Assembly: GCF_004341515.1 (NCBI RefSeq)
Contig: NZ_SLZF01000005.1
Span: 124,001-188,000, forward strand
DNA: 64,000 nucleotides
Source of the DNA: Allobosea sp. BK604
GTDB taxonomy: Bacteria; Pseudomonadota; Alphaproteobacteria; Rhizobiales; Beijerinckiaceae
Direction of reading: 5' to 3'
Shown here: piece after piece, positions 7,707 to 16,360 of the stretch
How the letters are laid out: each line of letters opens with the position of its first letter
Position numbering within the stretch: position 1 is the stretch's first letter
The notes under the pieces: generated by a model
What the model was told of the DNA's origin: nothing
Seen by the model: only the letters and a program-made list of their open reading frames with translations
Databases searched by the model: none
Program-made: the position numbers and the translations under genes

Positions 7707-9992
7707 TTACCAGTGCAGCCGCACGCCATTCGGCCCCGGCGGCAGCCTGACGACGACGAAGCCCTCGCGATCCCACCACCAGGTCGGGGCGCTCGCCCCC
7801 TCCCCCTGCGGGACCGTCCCGCCCGCTTCGAGCTCGACGCGGCGCGGTTCGCTCGCGGCACGGATCCGGAAGACGTAGCGCCGGGCCTCCGGTATGACCG
7901 CGGCACCGCCGCGTTGCGGCGAGACGCGGCAGCTGACGGTGGCCGCGTCGGCCTCGCAGCTCAGCTCGGTCAGCGCGTAGCGGCCGCCGAGATAATCGTT
8001 CGTCTCGCCATCGTCCTCGTAGAGCACGAAGCCCGAGCGCCCTTCCGGGTAAACGAGCACGGTCAGTTCGGTAAGCGGCTGTTCGCCGGCATATTGCATG
8101 ACCGGTCCCATCGGCAGGATGGCGCCGCCGCGGACGAAGAGCGGCAGGCGCTCGAGCGGCGCCGCAACGGTCACGCCAGCGGGGCCTTCATAGACCTCGC
8201 CCGTCCAGAAATCGTGCCAGCGCCCTTCCGGCAGGTAGACGGTCCAGCTGGTCGCGCCTTGCCGCGTGACCGGGGCGACGAGCAAATCGTCGCCCCAGAG
8301 ATATTGCGTGCCGAGGTCCCAGACGCGGGCGTCGTCGGGGTAATTCAGCACGAGCGGGCGCATGGTCGGCAGGCCGTTCTGCCGGGCCTGCCAGGCCAGC
8401 GTATAGGTGTAGGGCATCAGCCGGCTGCGCAGCTCGATGTAACGGCGGCAGATGGCCTCGATCTCGCCGCCATAGGCCCAGGGCAAATGGCGCCGCCAGA
8501 GATGCCCATGCGCGCGAAACAGCGAGCAGAAGGCGCCGAACTGAAGCCAGCGGACGAACAGTTCGCCCTCGTCGGTGATGACGTTGAAGAAGCCGCCAAT
8601 ATCGGTGCCCCAATGCGGCACGCCGGACAGGGCCAGGTTCAGCCCGGTGCGGATCTGCGTCTCGAAGGTCTCGAAGGTGGTGTTGATATCGCCTGACCAG
8701 GGCACGGCGCCAAAGCGCTGCATGCCCGGCCCGCCGGAGCGGCAGAGCAGGAAGGGACGCGTCTTCGGGCGGTCGCGCGCCTCGCCCTCGGCGAAGGCCT
8801 GCTGGCGCAGAAGGTCAAAGCGGTTATGCAGCACCGTGGCCGGGCCGGCATGGAGCGAGACATCGGCGGGCGGGCCTTCGCCCCCGTCCAGCCACCAGCC
8901 CTCGATGCCGCACTCGCGCAGCTCCTGATGGTGCTTCCACCACCAGGAGCGCACCTCGGGCCGGGAGAAATCGAGATAGAGCTGCCCCTCCTTGTAGGCC
9001 ACGGCGTTCTGGCCGCTGGTCGCCTTTTCAGGATAGCCGTAGTCGAGCAGAAAGCCCTCGCGCTCGGCTTCCGGAAACAGGGGCGAGAGCCGGTGCAGCA
9101 CCGGATATTCGTGGCTGAACACCCGGAAATGCGCGTCGCGCAATTCGCCCAGGGTCGCGGCGGGATCGGCGAAGAGCGCCGGGTGAAACGCGAGATGGCC
9201 GACGCCGCTATTCAGGCCCTGGGCCTGGCCGTAGGTGGAGAGGAAGATGATCGCGTCGCAGGGGATGCGCTTGTCGCGGAAGCTGCGGGCAAGGCCGAGC
9301 ACCTCCTCGGTGCTCTCGAAATGGCGGGTGGATTGCAGATAGCCGAGGGCCCAGCGCGGCGGCATGGTGGCACGGCCGATCAGCGCGGCGAAATCCTCCA
9401 GGACGCCGCGCAGCCCGCCGCCCCCGAACAGATAGAGGTCGAAGCCACCGCCCTCGCCACTATAGTCCAGCCACATCCCGTCATTGGAATCGCCCGGCGC
9501 CAGCGTCGCCTGGGCGGAATTGTCGATGAACAGCCCATAGCCGGCGTTGGAAAGCAGCAGCGGAATCGCGATATCCGCCCCCTGCGCGCGGCTCGACTGG
9601 AAGTTCCACAGCCGGCGGACCGTGCCGAGGCGATCGAATTGCGGCCCGCCCTCGCCCAGGCCGTAGAAATGCTGCAGGCCCGCGATCTCGAGGCGCAGCC
9701 GCACCCGCGGCTCGAGCTGCAGGGATTCGAGCGAGAGGCGAAGCCAGTCGCGGCCATCCGGCGCGCCGATCGTCACGGTCGTCCCGTAGGCGGCAACACG
9801 GATGCCGCCCGCCTCCGCCCGAGCCGGTCCCGACTCGTCTGCCGGGCCAGCGCCGACATAGGAGGATGCTGCGTCGGCGGGACGCGTGCCCAGGCTTATC
9901 CGCAGCACGCGCGGCGAATGGCGCCGGATCCGCACGGGGATCTTGCCGGCAGCCAACAGGCTGATCTCACCTGGCACTGTTTCAGCAGCCAT
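7707..9992 (-). CDS. Glycoside hydrolase family 31 (alpha-glucosidase/alpha-xylosidase type)
   Basis: 761-residue GH31 enzyme that would release terminal alpha-linked sugar from an imported glycoside. There is no signal peptide, so it should act in the cytoplasm. The nucleophile region is GWWLDGGEG, the acid/base region is VPWSGDINTTF, and a GVPHWGTDIGGF motif follows, all in the GH31 order. An N-terminal beta-sandwich precedes the barrel, and the C-terminus has the usual LPLFVRGGAILPM stretch and a second beta domain. The frame is open another 149 codons upstream, but ATG 9992 follows GGGAG and is conserved with the permease operon leader (see the duplicated cassette). Operator-controlled, probably by the neighbouring LacI protein. 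Confidence 0.93.
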   Translation of the reverse strand: MAAETVPGEISLLAAGKIPVRIRRHSPRVLRISLGTRPADAASSYVGAGPADESGPARAEAGGIRVAAYGTTVTIGAPDGRDWLRLSLESLQLEPRVRLRLEIAGLQHFYGLGEGGPQFDRLGTVRRLWNFQSSRAQGADIAIPLLLSNAGYGLFIDNSAQATLAPGDSNDGMWLDYSGEGGGFDLYLFGGGGLRGVLEDFAALIGRATMPPRWALGYLQSTRHFESTEEVLGLARSFRDKRIPCDAIIFLSTYGQAQGLNSGVGHLAFHPALFADPAATLGELRDAHFRVFSHEYPVLHRLSPLFPEAEREGFLLDYGYPEKATSGQNAVAYKEGQLYLDFSRPEVRSWWWKHHQELRECGIEGWWLDGGEGPPADVSLHAGPATVLHNRFDLLRQQAFAEGEARDRPKTRPFLLCRSGGPGMQRFGAVPWSGDINTTFETFETQIRTGLNLALSGVPHWGTDIGGFFNVITDEGELFVRWLQFGAFCSLFRAHGHLWRRHLPWAYGGEIEAICRRYIELRSRLMPYTYTLAWQARQNGLPTMRPLVLNYPDDARVWDLGTQYLWGDDLLVAPVTRQGATSWTVYLPEGRWHDFWTGEVYEGPAGVTVAAPLERLPLFVRGGAILPMGPVMQYAGEQPLTELTVLVYPEGRSGFVLYEDDGETNDYLGGRYALTELSCEADAATVSCRVSPQRGGAAVIPEARRYVFRIRAASEPRRVELEAGGTVPQGEGASAPTWWWDREGFVVVRLPPGPNGVRLHW

Positions 9993-10060
9993 TCCCACTC
10001 TCCCGCATATCGCTCGTCGGACAGGCGGTCGGAGCGACCAATGTCCGCTTGCGTGCGGGC

Positions 10061-10089
10061 AGGATGGCAGAACACGCTTCGAATGCCAA
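10061..10089 (-). promoter_or_regulatory. Candidate promoter of the GH31 gene
   Basis: On the minus strand TTGGCA (10089-10084) and CATCCT (10066-10061) are separated by 17 bases and lie directly after the palindromic operator. The -10 match is weak, but the same arrangement (TTGTGA, 17 bases, CATCGT) recurs at the same distance from the operator in front of the permease operon. That repetition is the main support. Confidence 0.45.
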
Positions 10090-10105
10090 CGGAAAACGCT
10101 TTCCG
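10090..10105. promoter_or_regulatory. LacI-family operator upstream of the GH31 gene
   Basis: The 16-bp near-palindrome CGGAAAACGCTTTCCG has a central CG, the form usual for LacI-family sites. Its reverse complement is identical, base for base, to the site at 11277-11292. It lies 97 bases before the GH31 start and in the gap downstream of lacI, so it should control the GH31 gene separately from lacI. Confidence 0.75.
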
Positions 10106-10123
10106 CGACATCATCCGCTGGAA

Positions 10124-11179
10124 TCAGCCCCGATTTTGGCTCATCTGGCCACCGCAGGATTCCCTCACCACGAGCGAGCACGGCAGCCGCTGGACGCCCC
10201 GCACCTCGCCGCCATCGATCATGGTGAGGAGCTGAAGGCCGGCCTGACGCCCCAGTTCGTGCAGGTTCATATCCACGGTCGTGAGCGGCGGACGCGTCGC
10301 CGCAGCGATGATCTCCCAATTGTCGAAGCCGACCACCGCGATATCGGCCGGCACGCGCACGCCCCGGGCGCGCAGCGCATCGACGACGCCGCGGGCGATC
10401 TGGTCGTTGCCGCAGAAGATCGCATCGGTCGACGGCCATGCGGCGAGGATCCGGTCCACGGCCTCGTGGCCCCAGGCCTCGCTCCAGCTGCCGGTCAGCA
10501 CGCGTTCGGGAGGCAGGGCGAGCCCATGTTCGGCCAACGCGTGCTCGAGCCCCTGCCGACGGTGCTGCACCGCCTCGACATGAGCGGGACCGGTGACATG
10601 GACGACATGCGAGCGGCCGAGGCGGCAGAGATGCTCGCCGGCAAGCTGGCCGCCACCGCGGTCGTCAGGCAGCAGGCACGGGTAATCCGGATCGACGACG
10701 CGAGAGAACGCGTAGAAGACCGGCAAGTGCTCGCCCTCCAGGTTCAGCGGATGGCGCGGCGTGGCGCGGGTTCCGGTGACGATGATGCCGTCGACCCGGT
10801 TCGCCAGCAGAGAGTGGATGTGCTGCCGTTCGCGTTCGGGATCACCCGCGGCATTGCACAGGAACACCGAGATGCTTTCCGCATCCAGCGTATCCTGGAT
10901 GCCCTCCAGGACGGGCAGGCTGAAGCGGCCATGGTGATCGGAGGAGATCAGCCCGATGGTGCGACGCTGCCGGCCCGACAGCGAGCGCGCGATCTCGCTC
11001 GGCCGGAAGCGCAGCTCCTCGGCCACGCGCCGCACCATGTCGCGCGTCTCCTCGCGCAGCTGCCCGGTGCCGTTCAGTGCCTTGGAGACAGTGCTGAGGC
11101 TGACCTGCGCCGCCTTGGCGACGTCATGGATCGTGACAGGCCCCGAAGGCCGCACCGGTCGTCTACCAAGCATCGCCAT
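10124..11179 (-). CDS. LacI-family transcriptional regulator
   Basis: 351-residue repressor. The N-terminal helix-turn-helix is TIHDVAKAAQVSLSTVSKAL near residues 16-35, with a hinge-helix region SEIARSLSGRQRRTIG near 62-77. A periplasmic-binding-protein-like sugar-sensing domain follows, with FCGNDQIARGVVDALRARG and an IAVVGFDNWEI motif. It lies between the two copies of an identical operator (10090-10105 and 11277-11292), one in front of the GH31 gene and one in front of the permease operon, which makes it the obvious candidate regulator. The site at 11277 is 98 bp before its own start, so autoregulation is possible. ATG 11173 is an alternative start. Confidence 0.92.
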   Translation of the reverse strand: MAMLGRRPVRPSGPVTIHDVAKAAQVSLSTVSKALNGTGQLREETRDMVRRVAEELRFRPSEIARSLSGRQRRTIGLISSDHHGRFSLPVLEGIQDTLDAESISVFLCNAAGDPERERQHIHSLLANRVDGIIVTGTRATPRHPLNLEGEHLPVFYAFSRVVDPDYPCLLPDDRGGGQLAGEHLCRLGRSHVVHVTGPAHVEAVQHRRQGLEHALAEHGLALPPERVLTGSWSEAWGHEAVDRILAAWPSTDAIFCGNDQIARGVVDALRARGVRVPADIAVVGFDNWEIIAAATRPPLTTVDMNLHELGRQAGLQLLTMIDGGEVRGVQRLPCSLVVRESCGGQMSQNRG

Positions 11180-11276
11180 CTTTCGCGGTGGAACCCTGCC
11201 GGATCGGAAGGCCCTCGTTATACACCATTGCCCGCAGGAGGAGCGAAATACCGGCTAAAAATCGGCCCCGCAGTCA

Positions 11277-11292
11277 CGGAAAGCGTTTTCCG
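11277..11292. promoter_or_regulatory. LacI-family operator in the lacI/permease divergent region
   Basis: CGGAAAGCGTTTTCCG, identical to the minus-strand reading of the site at 10090-10105; identity continues for three more bases (TTG). It ends 96 bases before the permease start at 11389 and abuts a candidate -35 element. It is placed to control the plus-strand sugar-uptake operon and possibly lacI on the other strand. Confidence 0.75.
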
Positions 11293-11321
11293 TTGTGAGT
11301 TGCGGGCAATTCTGCCATCGT
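11293..11321 (+). promoter_or_regulatory. Candidate promoter of the sugar ABC transporter operon
   Basis: TTGTGA (11293-11298) and CATCGT (11316-11321) with a 17-base spacer, immediately downstream of the operator. The geometry matches the candidate GH31 promoter, and a ten-base block TTCTGCCATC overlapping the -10 is identical in both. Weak hexamers keep confidence moderate. Confidence 0.45.
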
Positions 11322-11388
11322 GACCTCAAGCAAGCGGGCGGTGGCCGTTCCGACGGCATGCCCGGATAAAACATGCGGGAGGGTGAGG

Positions 11389-12297
11389 ATGGCTGCTGAA
11401 ACGTTGCCAGGCGACCTGCTGGCTGCCCGGCAGAAGCGCGCCGCGCTGCTTTTCATGCTGCCTGCGATGATCTTGCTCGTTGCCGTCTACGCCGCGCCGC
11501 TGGGCTATGCGCTCAAGGCGAGCTTCACGGGCTGGCTTCTGACCCGTCCCGCCACCGCCAATATCTTCGTCGGCCTCGACAATTACACCGAGCTGCTCTC
11601 GAGCCCGGAGATGTGGTCGGCGATCCGCGTCACGCTCATCTACGCGGTGGCCGCCGTCTCCCTCGGGCTGGTCTTCGGCACGCTCCTCGCCCTGATGCTC
11701 GATGCGGATTTCTACGCCCGCTCCTTCTTCCGCTCGATCATGATCATCCCGATGGTGATCACGCCCTCGGTGATCGGCATCTTCTGGAAGCTGCTCTACG
11801 AGGAGGATAGCGGCGTGTTCAACGCCGTGCTCCAGGCGGTCGGACTCTGGAAGGTTGCCTGGCTCAATCTCGACATGGCCCTGCCCGCCATCATCATCAT
11901 GGATGTCTGGCAGACGACGCCCTTCTTCATGCTGATCATGCTCGCCGGGTTGCAGGCGATCGACCGCAACACCGTCGAGGCTGCCAGGGTCGACGGCGCA
12001 ACCTCGCTGCAGCTCTTTCGCTACGTCATGCTGCCGCATCTCGTGCCGTATATGCTGATCGCGACCTCCTTCCGCACCATCGCGGCGATGGGCGACTTCG
12101 ACAAGATCTGGCTCCTGACCAGCGGCGGCCCCGGCAACCGGACGACGACGGTCACGATCTTCGCCTACAAGAACGGCTTCTCGGCCTTCGATATCGGGCG
12201 CACGACCGCGATCGCCTGGATCCTCGTCGCCATCGTGCTGACCGCGAGCGCGCCGCTGCTGGTGCGGCTGTTCCGCTCGGCAGTGGAGGAGCGCTGA
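11389..12297 (+). CDS. Carbohydrate ABC transporter permease, MalF type
   Basis: 302-residue inner-membrane permease of the binding-protein-dependent sugar importer family. Hydrophobic segments lie near residues 22-42, 82-102, 115-135, 165-185, 220-235 and 270-290. The EAA loop reads EAARVDGATSLQLFRYVMLP. Start ATG 11389 follows GGGAGGGTGAGG and is conserved with the GH31 leader; an open frame reaches upstream to 11320 but would run through the promoter. The stop and the next start overlap as TGATG. Probably imports the glucoside cleaved by the GH31 enzyme. Confidence 0.93.
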   Translation: MAAETLPGDLLAARQKRAALLFMLPAMILLVAVYAAPLGYALKASFTGWLLTRPATANIFVGLDNYTELLSSPEMWSAIRVTLIYAVAAVSLGLVFGTLLALMLDADFYARSFFRSIMIIPMVITPSVIGIFWKLLYEEDSGVFNAVLQAVGLWKVAWLNLDMALPAIIIMDVWQTTPFFMLIMLAGLQAIDRNTVEAARVDGATSLQLFRYVMLPHLVPYMLIATSFRTIAAMGDFDKIWLLTSGGPGNRTTTVTIFAYKNGFSAFDIGRTTAIAWILVAIVLTASAPLLVRLFRSAVEER

Positions 12298-13112
12298 TGC
12301 AGTCCTCGCGCCGGCGCAGGATCCTGGTGACGCTGCTGTGGATCGCGGTCGCGTTCGTCTATCTGTTTCCCTATACGTGGATGGTGATGACGGCATTCCG
12401 CTTGCCGATCGACACGCTCTCGATGCGCTTCGTGTTCACGCCGACGCTCGATGGCTTCCGCGAAATCCTCGTGAACGCGAACTTCCTGCGCTATGTCGGC
12501 AACAGCATCCTCACGGCTGTGCCGACGACGCTGCTCGTCGTGGCGATTGCCGCGCCCGCTGCCTACGCGCTCGCCCATCTCGACCGGCGCAACCGCACCT
12601 TCCTCGGCGCCGTGCTGATCGTGCGCATGGTGCCCGGCATCGCCATCGTGGTTCCGCTCTATCTCGTGGCCTCGGGTCTGGGGCTGCTCGATCAGCGGCC
12701 GACCCTGATCTTCGTCTACAGCGCCTTCAACCTCCCCTTCGCGATCTGGCTCCTGCGCGGCTTCCTGCGCGAGGTTCCGGTCGAGCTGAGGGAGGCGGCG
12801 ATCATCGATGGCTGCTCGGAGCTGCAGGTCTTCACCAAGGTGGTGCTGCCGCTCGTGACCGGCGGGCTCGTTGCGACAGGCGTCTTCGTCTTCATCGCCG
12901 CCTGGAACGAATTCCTGTTCGCACTCGCCCTCACCCAGTCGCGCGCCGCCACGGCGCCGCTCGCGATTACGGGCTTTCGCAATGAATACGGCACCCAATG
13001 GGGCGCAATCGGCGCTGCTGCGCTGATGATCTCGACACCCGTCGTGATCTTCGCGGTCGCAATGCAGCGCTACCTGGTGCGCGGCCTGACCATGGGAGCA
13101 GTCAAGGGCTGA
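12297..13112 (+). CDS. Carbohydrate ABC transporter permease, MalG type
   Basis: 271-residue partner permease. The first membrane segment is at residues 10-30 (LLWIAVAFVYLFPYTWMVMT). The EAA loop is ELREAAIIDGCSELQVFTKV near residue 162, and the C-terminus YLVRGLTMGAVKG is the usual MalG-type end. The start shares one base with the preceding stop, so the two permeases are coupled. No ATPase follows; the importer would need a shared sugar ATPase (MsmX/UgpC type) encoded elsewhere. Confidence 0.93.
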   Translation: MQSSRRRRILVTLLWIAVAFVYLFPYTWMVMTAFRLPIDTLSMRFVFTPTLDGFREILVNANFLRYVGNSILTAVPTTLLVVAIAAPAAYALAHLDRRNRTFLGAVLIVRMVPGIAIVVPLYLVASGLGLLDQRPTLIFVYSAFNLPFAIWLLRGFLREVPVELREAAIIDGCSELQVFTKVVLPLVTGGLVATGVFVFIAAWNEFLFALALTQSRAATAPLAITGFRNEYGTQWGAIGAAALMISTPVVIFAVAMQRYLVRGLTMGAVKG

Positions 13113-13153
13113 ACCAAACGCGGCAGCAAGCCGCTCGCAAGGGAGGACGACCA

Positions 13154-14431
13154 ATGACACGGATCGATCGCAGAGGTTTCACCTTCGGCGCCGCCGCGGC
13201 CGCGCTCGCAGGCGCTGGCATGCCGGCCCGCGCGGCCGATGGCCTGCACAAGCGCTTTGCCGGCACGACGCTCAACATCCTGTCCCGCACCAGTCCCGCC
13301 TTCGATGTCACGGTGCGGATCGGCGAGGCCTTCACCGAGGCCACCGGCATCAATCTCCAGATCACACGGGTCGCTCCGAGCGATCACTACACCAAGCTGA
13401 TGCTGGACTGGACGAGCGGCACGAACGCCTATGACGTCAGCCTGTTCATCTACCAGTGGAAGCCCGATCTCGCACAATTCCTCGCCGATCCGACGCCATC
13501 AGGCGAGGCGCCGCCGCTCGATCTCGACGACTATCCGACCAAGGTCCTCGACGTCTACGGCCGCTACGAGAACCGGCTGGTGGGCCTGCCCCTGCTCGGC
13601 GATGTCGCCTTCCTTCTGTCCAACAACGCCATCTTCGAGGCGCGCGGCCTGCGCGATGTCGGCGCGGCAAAGAGCTGGGAGGAGGTCGTCGATCGCGGCC
13701 GGCGCGCGGCCGGCAACGATGTCTACGGCTACGCCCTCCCCGCCGGCAAGACACCGCAATGCTACGTGACCTGGTCGATCCTCTACCACGCCATGGGCGG
13801 GCGCTATTTCGACGCCGCGGGCCGCATCGATCTCGGTGGCGAGGCAGGAATCAAGGCGACCCGGCTGATGGCGGGCGATCTCCAGTCGATTGCCCCGCCC
13901 GGAAACCTGACCTGGGATTACAATGAGGTTCTCAACAGCTTCTCGACGGGCAAGTCGGCGCAGGCCGTGATGTGGGCCGGCGGGCTCGGCGCGCTGTCCA
14001 ATCCGGCGAGCTCGGCCGTCGCGGGCAAGTTCATGGTCAATTCGACGCCGGGAAGCTCGTTGCTTGGCGGAACCTCGATCGGGATCAACGCGAAGTCGCG
14101 CAATCTCGAGGCGGCGCGGCTCTATCTCGCCTGGCTCACCTCCCGCGACGTCGCGCGGCGGACCGCGGCCGGAGGCCTCTCGCCGGCCCGGCTGTCGCTC
14201 CTCGGCGATCCGGAATTGTCAGCCCGCTTCGTGCATTACGCCGCGGTCAAGGCGGCCTTTTCCGGCGATACGTTCGGCTATGTGCCGATCATGGAAGCCG
14301 AGCAGATCCTGCAGATGATCGCCGACGAGGCGAATTCCGCCTGTGCCAGGACGAAGTCCGCCGAACAGGCCGCGGCAGACCTGCAGCGCCGGTCCGAACA
14401 GTTCATGCGACGTCGGGGATACTCGAAATAA
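13154..14431 (+). CDS. Sugar ABC transporter substrate-binding protein (family 1) with Tat-type signal
   Basis: 425-residue extracellular solute-binding protein. The N-terminus TRIDRRGFTFGAAAAALAG has the twin-arginine motif followed by a hydrophobic stretch and an ARAAD cleavage region, so export by the Tat system is likely; most proteins of this family use Sec. The mature part shows the family 1 pattern (LNILSRTSPAF near the start, AQAVMWAGGLGAL in the middle, and NLEAARLYLAWLTS near residue 315). ATG 13154 follows GGGAGGACGACC, a clear ribosome binding site. It is the last gene of the LacI-controlled operon, after its permeases. Confidence 0.9.
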   Translation: MTRIDRRGFTFGAAAAALAGAGMPARAADGLHKRFAGTTLNILSRTSPAFDVTVRIGEAFTEATGINLQITRVAPSDHYTKLMLDWTSGTNAYDVSLFIYQWKPDLAQFLADPTPSGEAPPLDLDDYPTKVLDVYGRYENRLVGLPLLGDVAFLLSNNAIFEARGLRDVGAAKSWEEVVDRGRRAAGNDVYGYALPAGKTPQCYVTWSILYHAMGGRYFDAAGRIDLGGEAGIKATRLMAGDLQSIAPPGNLTWDYNEVLNSFSTGKSAQAVMWAGGLGALSNPASSAVAGKFMVNSTPGSSLLGGTSIGINAKSRNLEAARLYLAWLTSRDVARRTAAGGLSPARLSLLGDPELSARFVHYAAVKAAFSGDTFGYVPIMEAEQILQMIADEANSACARTKSAEQAAADLQRRSEQFMRRRGYSK

Positions 14432-14460
14432 CGGCATCCGCCGTCGGGCCCTGGATCTTC

Positions 14461-14483
14461 GGGCCGGATATCGTATCCGGTCC
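14461..14483. terminator. Possible bidirectional hairpin between convergent genes
   Basis: CCGGATA-TCG-TATCCGG is a perfect 7-bp stem that extends to about 10 bp with one G-T pair. It sits in the 112-bp gap between the plus-strand binding-protein gene and the minus-strand MOSC gene, where a terminator is expected. Neither strand has a T-run after it, so intrinsic termination is only possible, not shown. Confidence 0.3.
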
Positions 14484-14543
14484 GATGATTCAGCGAGACC
14501 TGCCACGATGATGGCCGGACAAATCCCGACGACGCCGAGCGCT

Positions 14544-16304
14544 TCACAGGTCGATCGCGACATCGCCCTTCGGCCGCGAGCAGCAGATCAGGACATTGCC
14601 GCTTGCCGGTGCTTCGAGCGGATCGGGCCGATAGGCGACTGCGCCAGTCACGAGCCCGGTTTCGCAGCTGTGACAGACCCCTGTCCGGCACGACCATCGC
14701 GTGGGGACGTCGCAGGCTTCGGCAAGCTCGAGAAGGCTCTGAAACGCTGGATCCCAATGGACGTTCAGGCCACTCCGGACGAACGAAACCAGCGGCCCCG
14801 TCTCGGAAACCTCGCGAGGCGGATGCGGCGGCGGCAGCGGAGATGCCGCGATGCCCGGGGTGCTGGCTGCGCCTGCGCCGAACAGTTCGGTATGGATATG
14901 GCTGGCGGCGATGCCCCAGGCCGCAAGGCCAGCGCTCAGGTTTTCCATGAAGGCCGGCGGGCCGCAGATCAGGAAATCGGCATCACGCGGCACGCCCAAG
15001 CGCCGAAGCAGCGCGATATCCAGTCGACCACGGGTGTCGAAGTCCACACCCGGCCTGTCCTGCGGATCGGGCGAGGTGTAGCAGATGTGGTGATGGCCAT
15101 GGGCCAGCGCCTTGAGCAGGGTTCGGGCCTCCCGGGCAAAAGGGTGCTCACGGCCATTGCGGGCGCCGTAGAGCCACCAGACCTCCCGCCGCGAGGCCGT
15201 GCCGCCCAGGGCGTGGAGCATCGCCATGACAGGTGTCGCCCCCACGCCCGCGCTGAGGAGGACAACGGGACCATCGTTCAGCGGGAGGGTGAAGCTGCCT
15301 CGTGGCGCGCTCACGTCCAGCACGTCGCCGACCTGGACGGTGGTGTCGATATAGGCGCCCGCCGCGCCATGCGGCTCGCGCTTGACACTGACGCGATAGC
15401 AGCGGTCGCTGGGTTCGGCCGACAGGGAATAGCTGCGCAGCAGCGCCGGCGTATCAGGCGCCGCCTGCAGGCGCAGCACGACAAACTGGCCGGGAAGCGC
15501 CGCGACCAGGGGGCGTTCATCCGCGGGCTCGAGGACCAGCGAGATCACGCTGCCGCTTTCGCGGATCTTTTGCAAAACGCGCAGCGGGCGGAACCCCGCC
15601 CAGGCCGGAGGTGGTCCGGACGACGCGACGAGGCCGGCATTTCCCGCCCCACCGCCCGCCTGCTCTTGCGTGAGCAGCGCCTGAAACGACGATCGCCAGC
15701 CCGAGCTCAGCGCGGGGATGCGCAATGCACGCTCGATCTGCTGCTGGGAGCGACCGGGCAGGTAGAGCAGCGCGTCGATCTCGGCGACGGTCATCCGTTC
15801 AGGCCCTGCCCCGACCTGGACGATCTCGTCTCCTGCCTCGATCTGGCCTTCCTCGAGAACGCGCAGATAGAAGCCGGGCCTGCCGCGCGCGACCAGCAGC
15901 GCGGCCATTCGCGGCTCGTTCATGTGGATGCCGACCCGGTAGCAGGTGACGCGCGGCTGCGTCACTTCGAACAGAGCCGTGCCGATCAGATAGCGATCGC
16001 CAATGCAGACATCCCGGTCCGACAAACCATCGACCGTGAAGTTCTCGCCAAAGTTTCCGTAGGTGAGGTCGCTGCGTTCGAGCTCCTGTTGCCAGAAGCG
16101 GTAGGAGTCCAGCTGATAGACCATGACCGCCCGGTTCTCGCCGCCATGCCCGGCCAGGTCGCCCTGCCCGTCGCCGTCGATGTTGAGCCGACGAACCGTA
16201 TGCGGGCCTTGGACCGGCGTTTTCCAGATTCCGGTGTGAACGGTCCTTCCCTGCCAGGGAATGTCGCGCGGCAGGCCGATATTGACCGAAAGCAAGCGAG
16301 CCAT
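14544..16304 (-). CDS. MOSC domain / FAD-binding ferredoxin reductase / 2Fe-2S ferredoxin hybrid oxidoreductase
   Basis: 586-residue three-part protein. Residues 1-220 form a MOSC domain of the YiiM type (GDGQGDLAGHGGENRAVMVY, NFGENFTVDGL), a fold that handles sulfur and molybdenum-cofactor chemistry. Residues 245-470 are a ferredoxin-NADP reductase module with LLRSYSLS and GVGATPVMAML. The C-terminus is a plant-type 2Fe-2S ferredoxin with Cys in WSCRTGVCHSCETG and the last Cys in LICCSRP. Start ATG 16304 follows GGAGGAG. This arrangement occurs in a known family of MOSC/oxidoreductase hybrids; the substrate is unknown. It lies 56 bp after the amino-acid transporter genes on the same strand and may be cotranscribed. 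Confidence 0.9.
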   Translation of the reverse strand: MARLLSVNIGLPRDIPWQGRTVHTGIWKTPVQGPHTVRRLNIDGDGQGDLAGHGGENRAVMVYQLDSYRFWQQELERSDLTYGNFGENFTVDGLSDRDVCIGDRYLIGTALFEVTQPRVTCYRVGIHMNEPRMAALLVARGRPGFYLRVLEEGQIEAGDEIVQVGAGPERMTVAEIDALLYLPGRSQQQIERALRIPALSSGWRSSFQALLTQEQAGGGAGNAGLVASSGPPPAWAGFRPLRVLQKIRESGSVISLVLEPADERPLVAALPGQFVVLRLQAAPDTPALLRSYSLSAEPSDRCYRVSVKREPHGAAGAYIDTTVQVGDVLDVSAPRGSFTLPLNDGPVVLLSAGVGATPVMAMLHALGGTASRREVWWLYGARNGREHPFAREARTLLKALAHGHHHICYTSPDPQDRPGVDFDTRGRLDIALLRRLGVPRDADFLICGPPAFMENLSAGLAAWGIAASHIHTELFGAGAASTPGIAASPLPPPHPPREVSETGPLVSFVRSGLNVHWDPAFQSLLELAEACDVPTRWSCRTGVCHSCETGLVTGAVAYRPDPLEAPASGNVLICCSRPKGDVAIDL

Positions 16305-16360
16305 CAGCCCCTCCTCCCGCTCTGAGCAAATCGTCAGGAGCGTACCGTCCGCGACATCGC

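Noticed and set aside
9993..10439. Upstream extension of the GH31 gene (149 extra codons).
   Set aside because: The extension would cross the operator and the end of lacI and has no protein-like features; ATG 9992 has a good ribosome site and a duplicated leader.
11320..11388. Upstream extension of the MalF-type permease (23 extra codons).
   Set aside because: It would place the start next to the predicted promoter, and conservation with the GH31 leader fixes the start at 11389.
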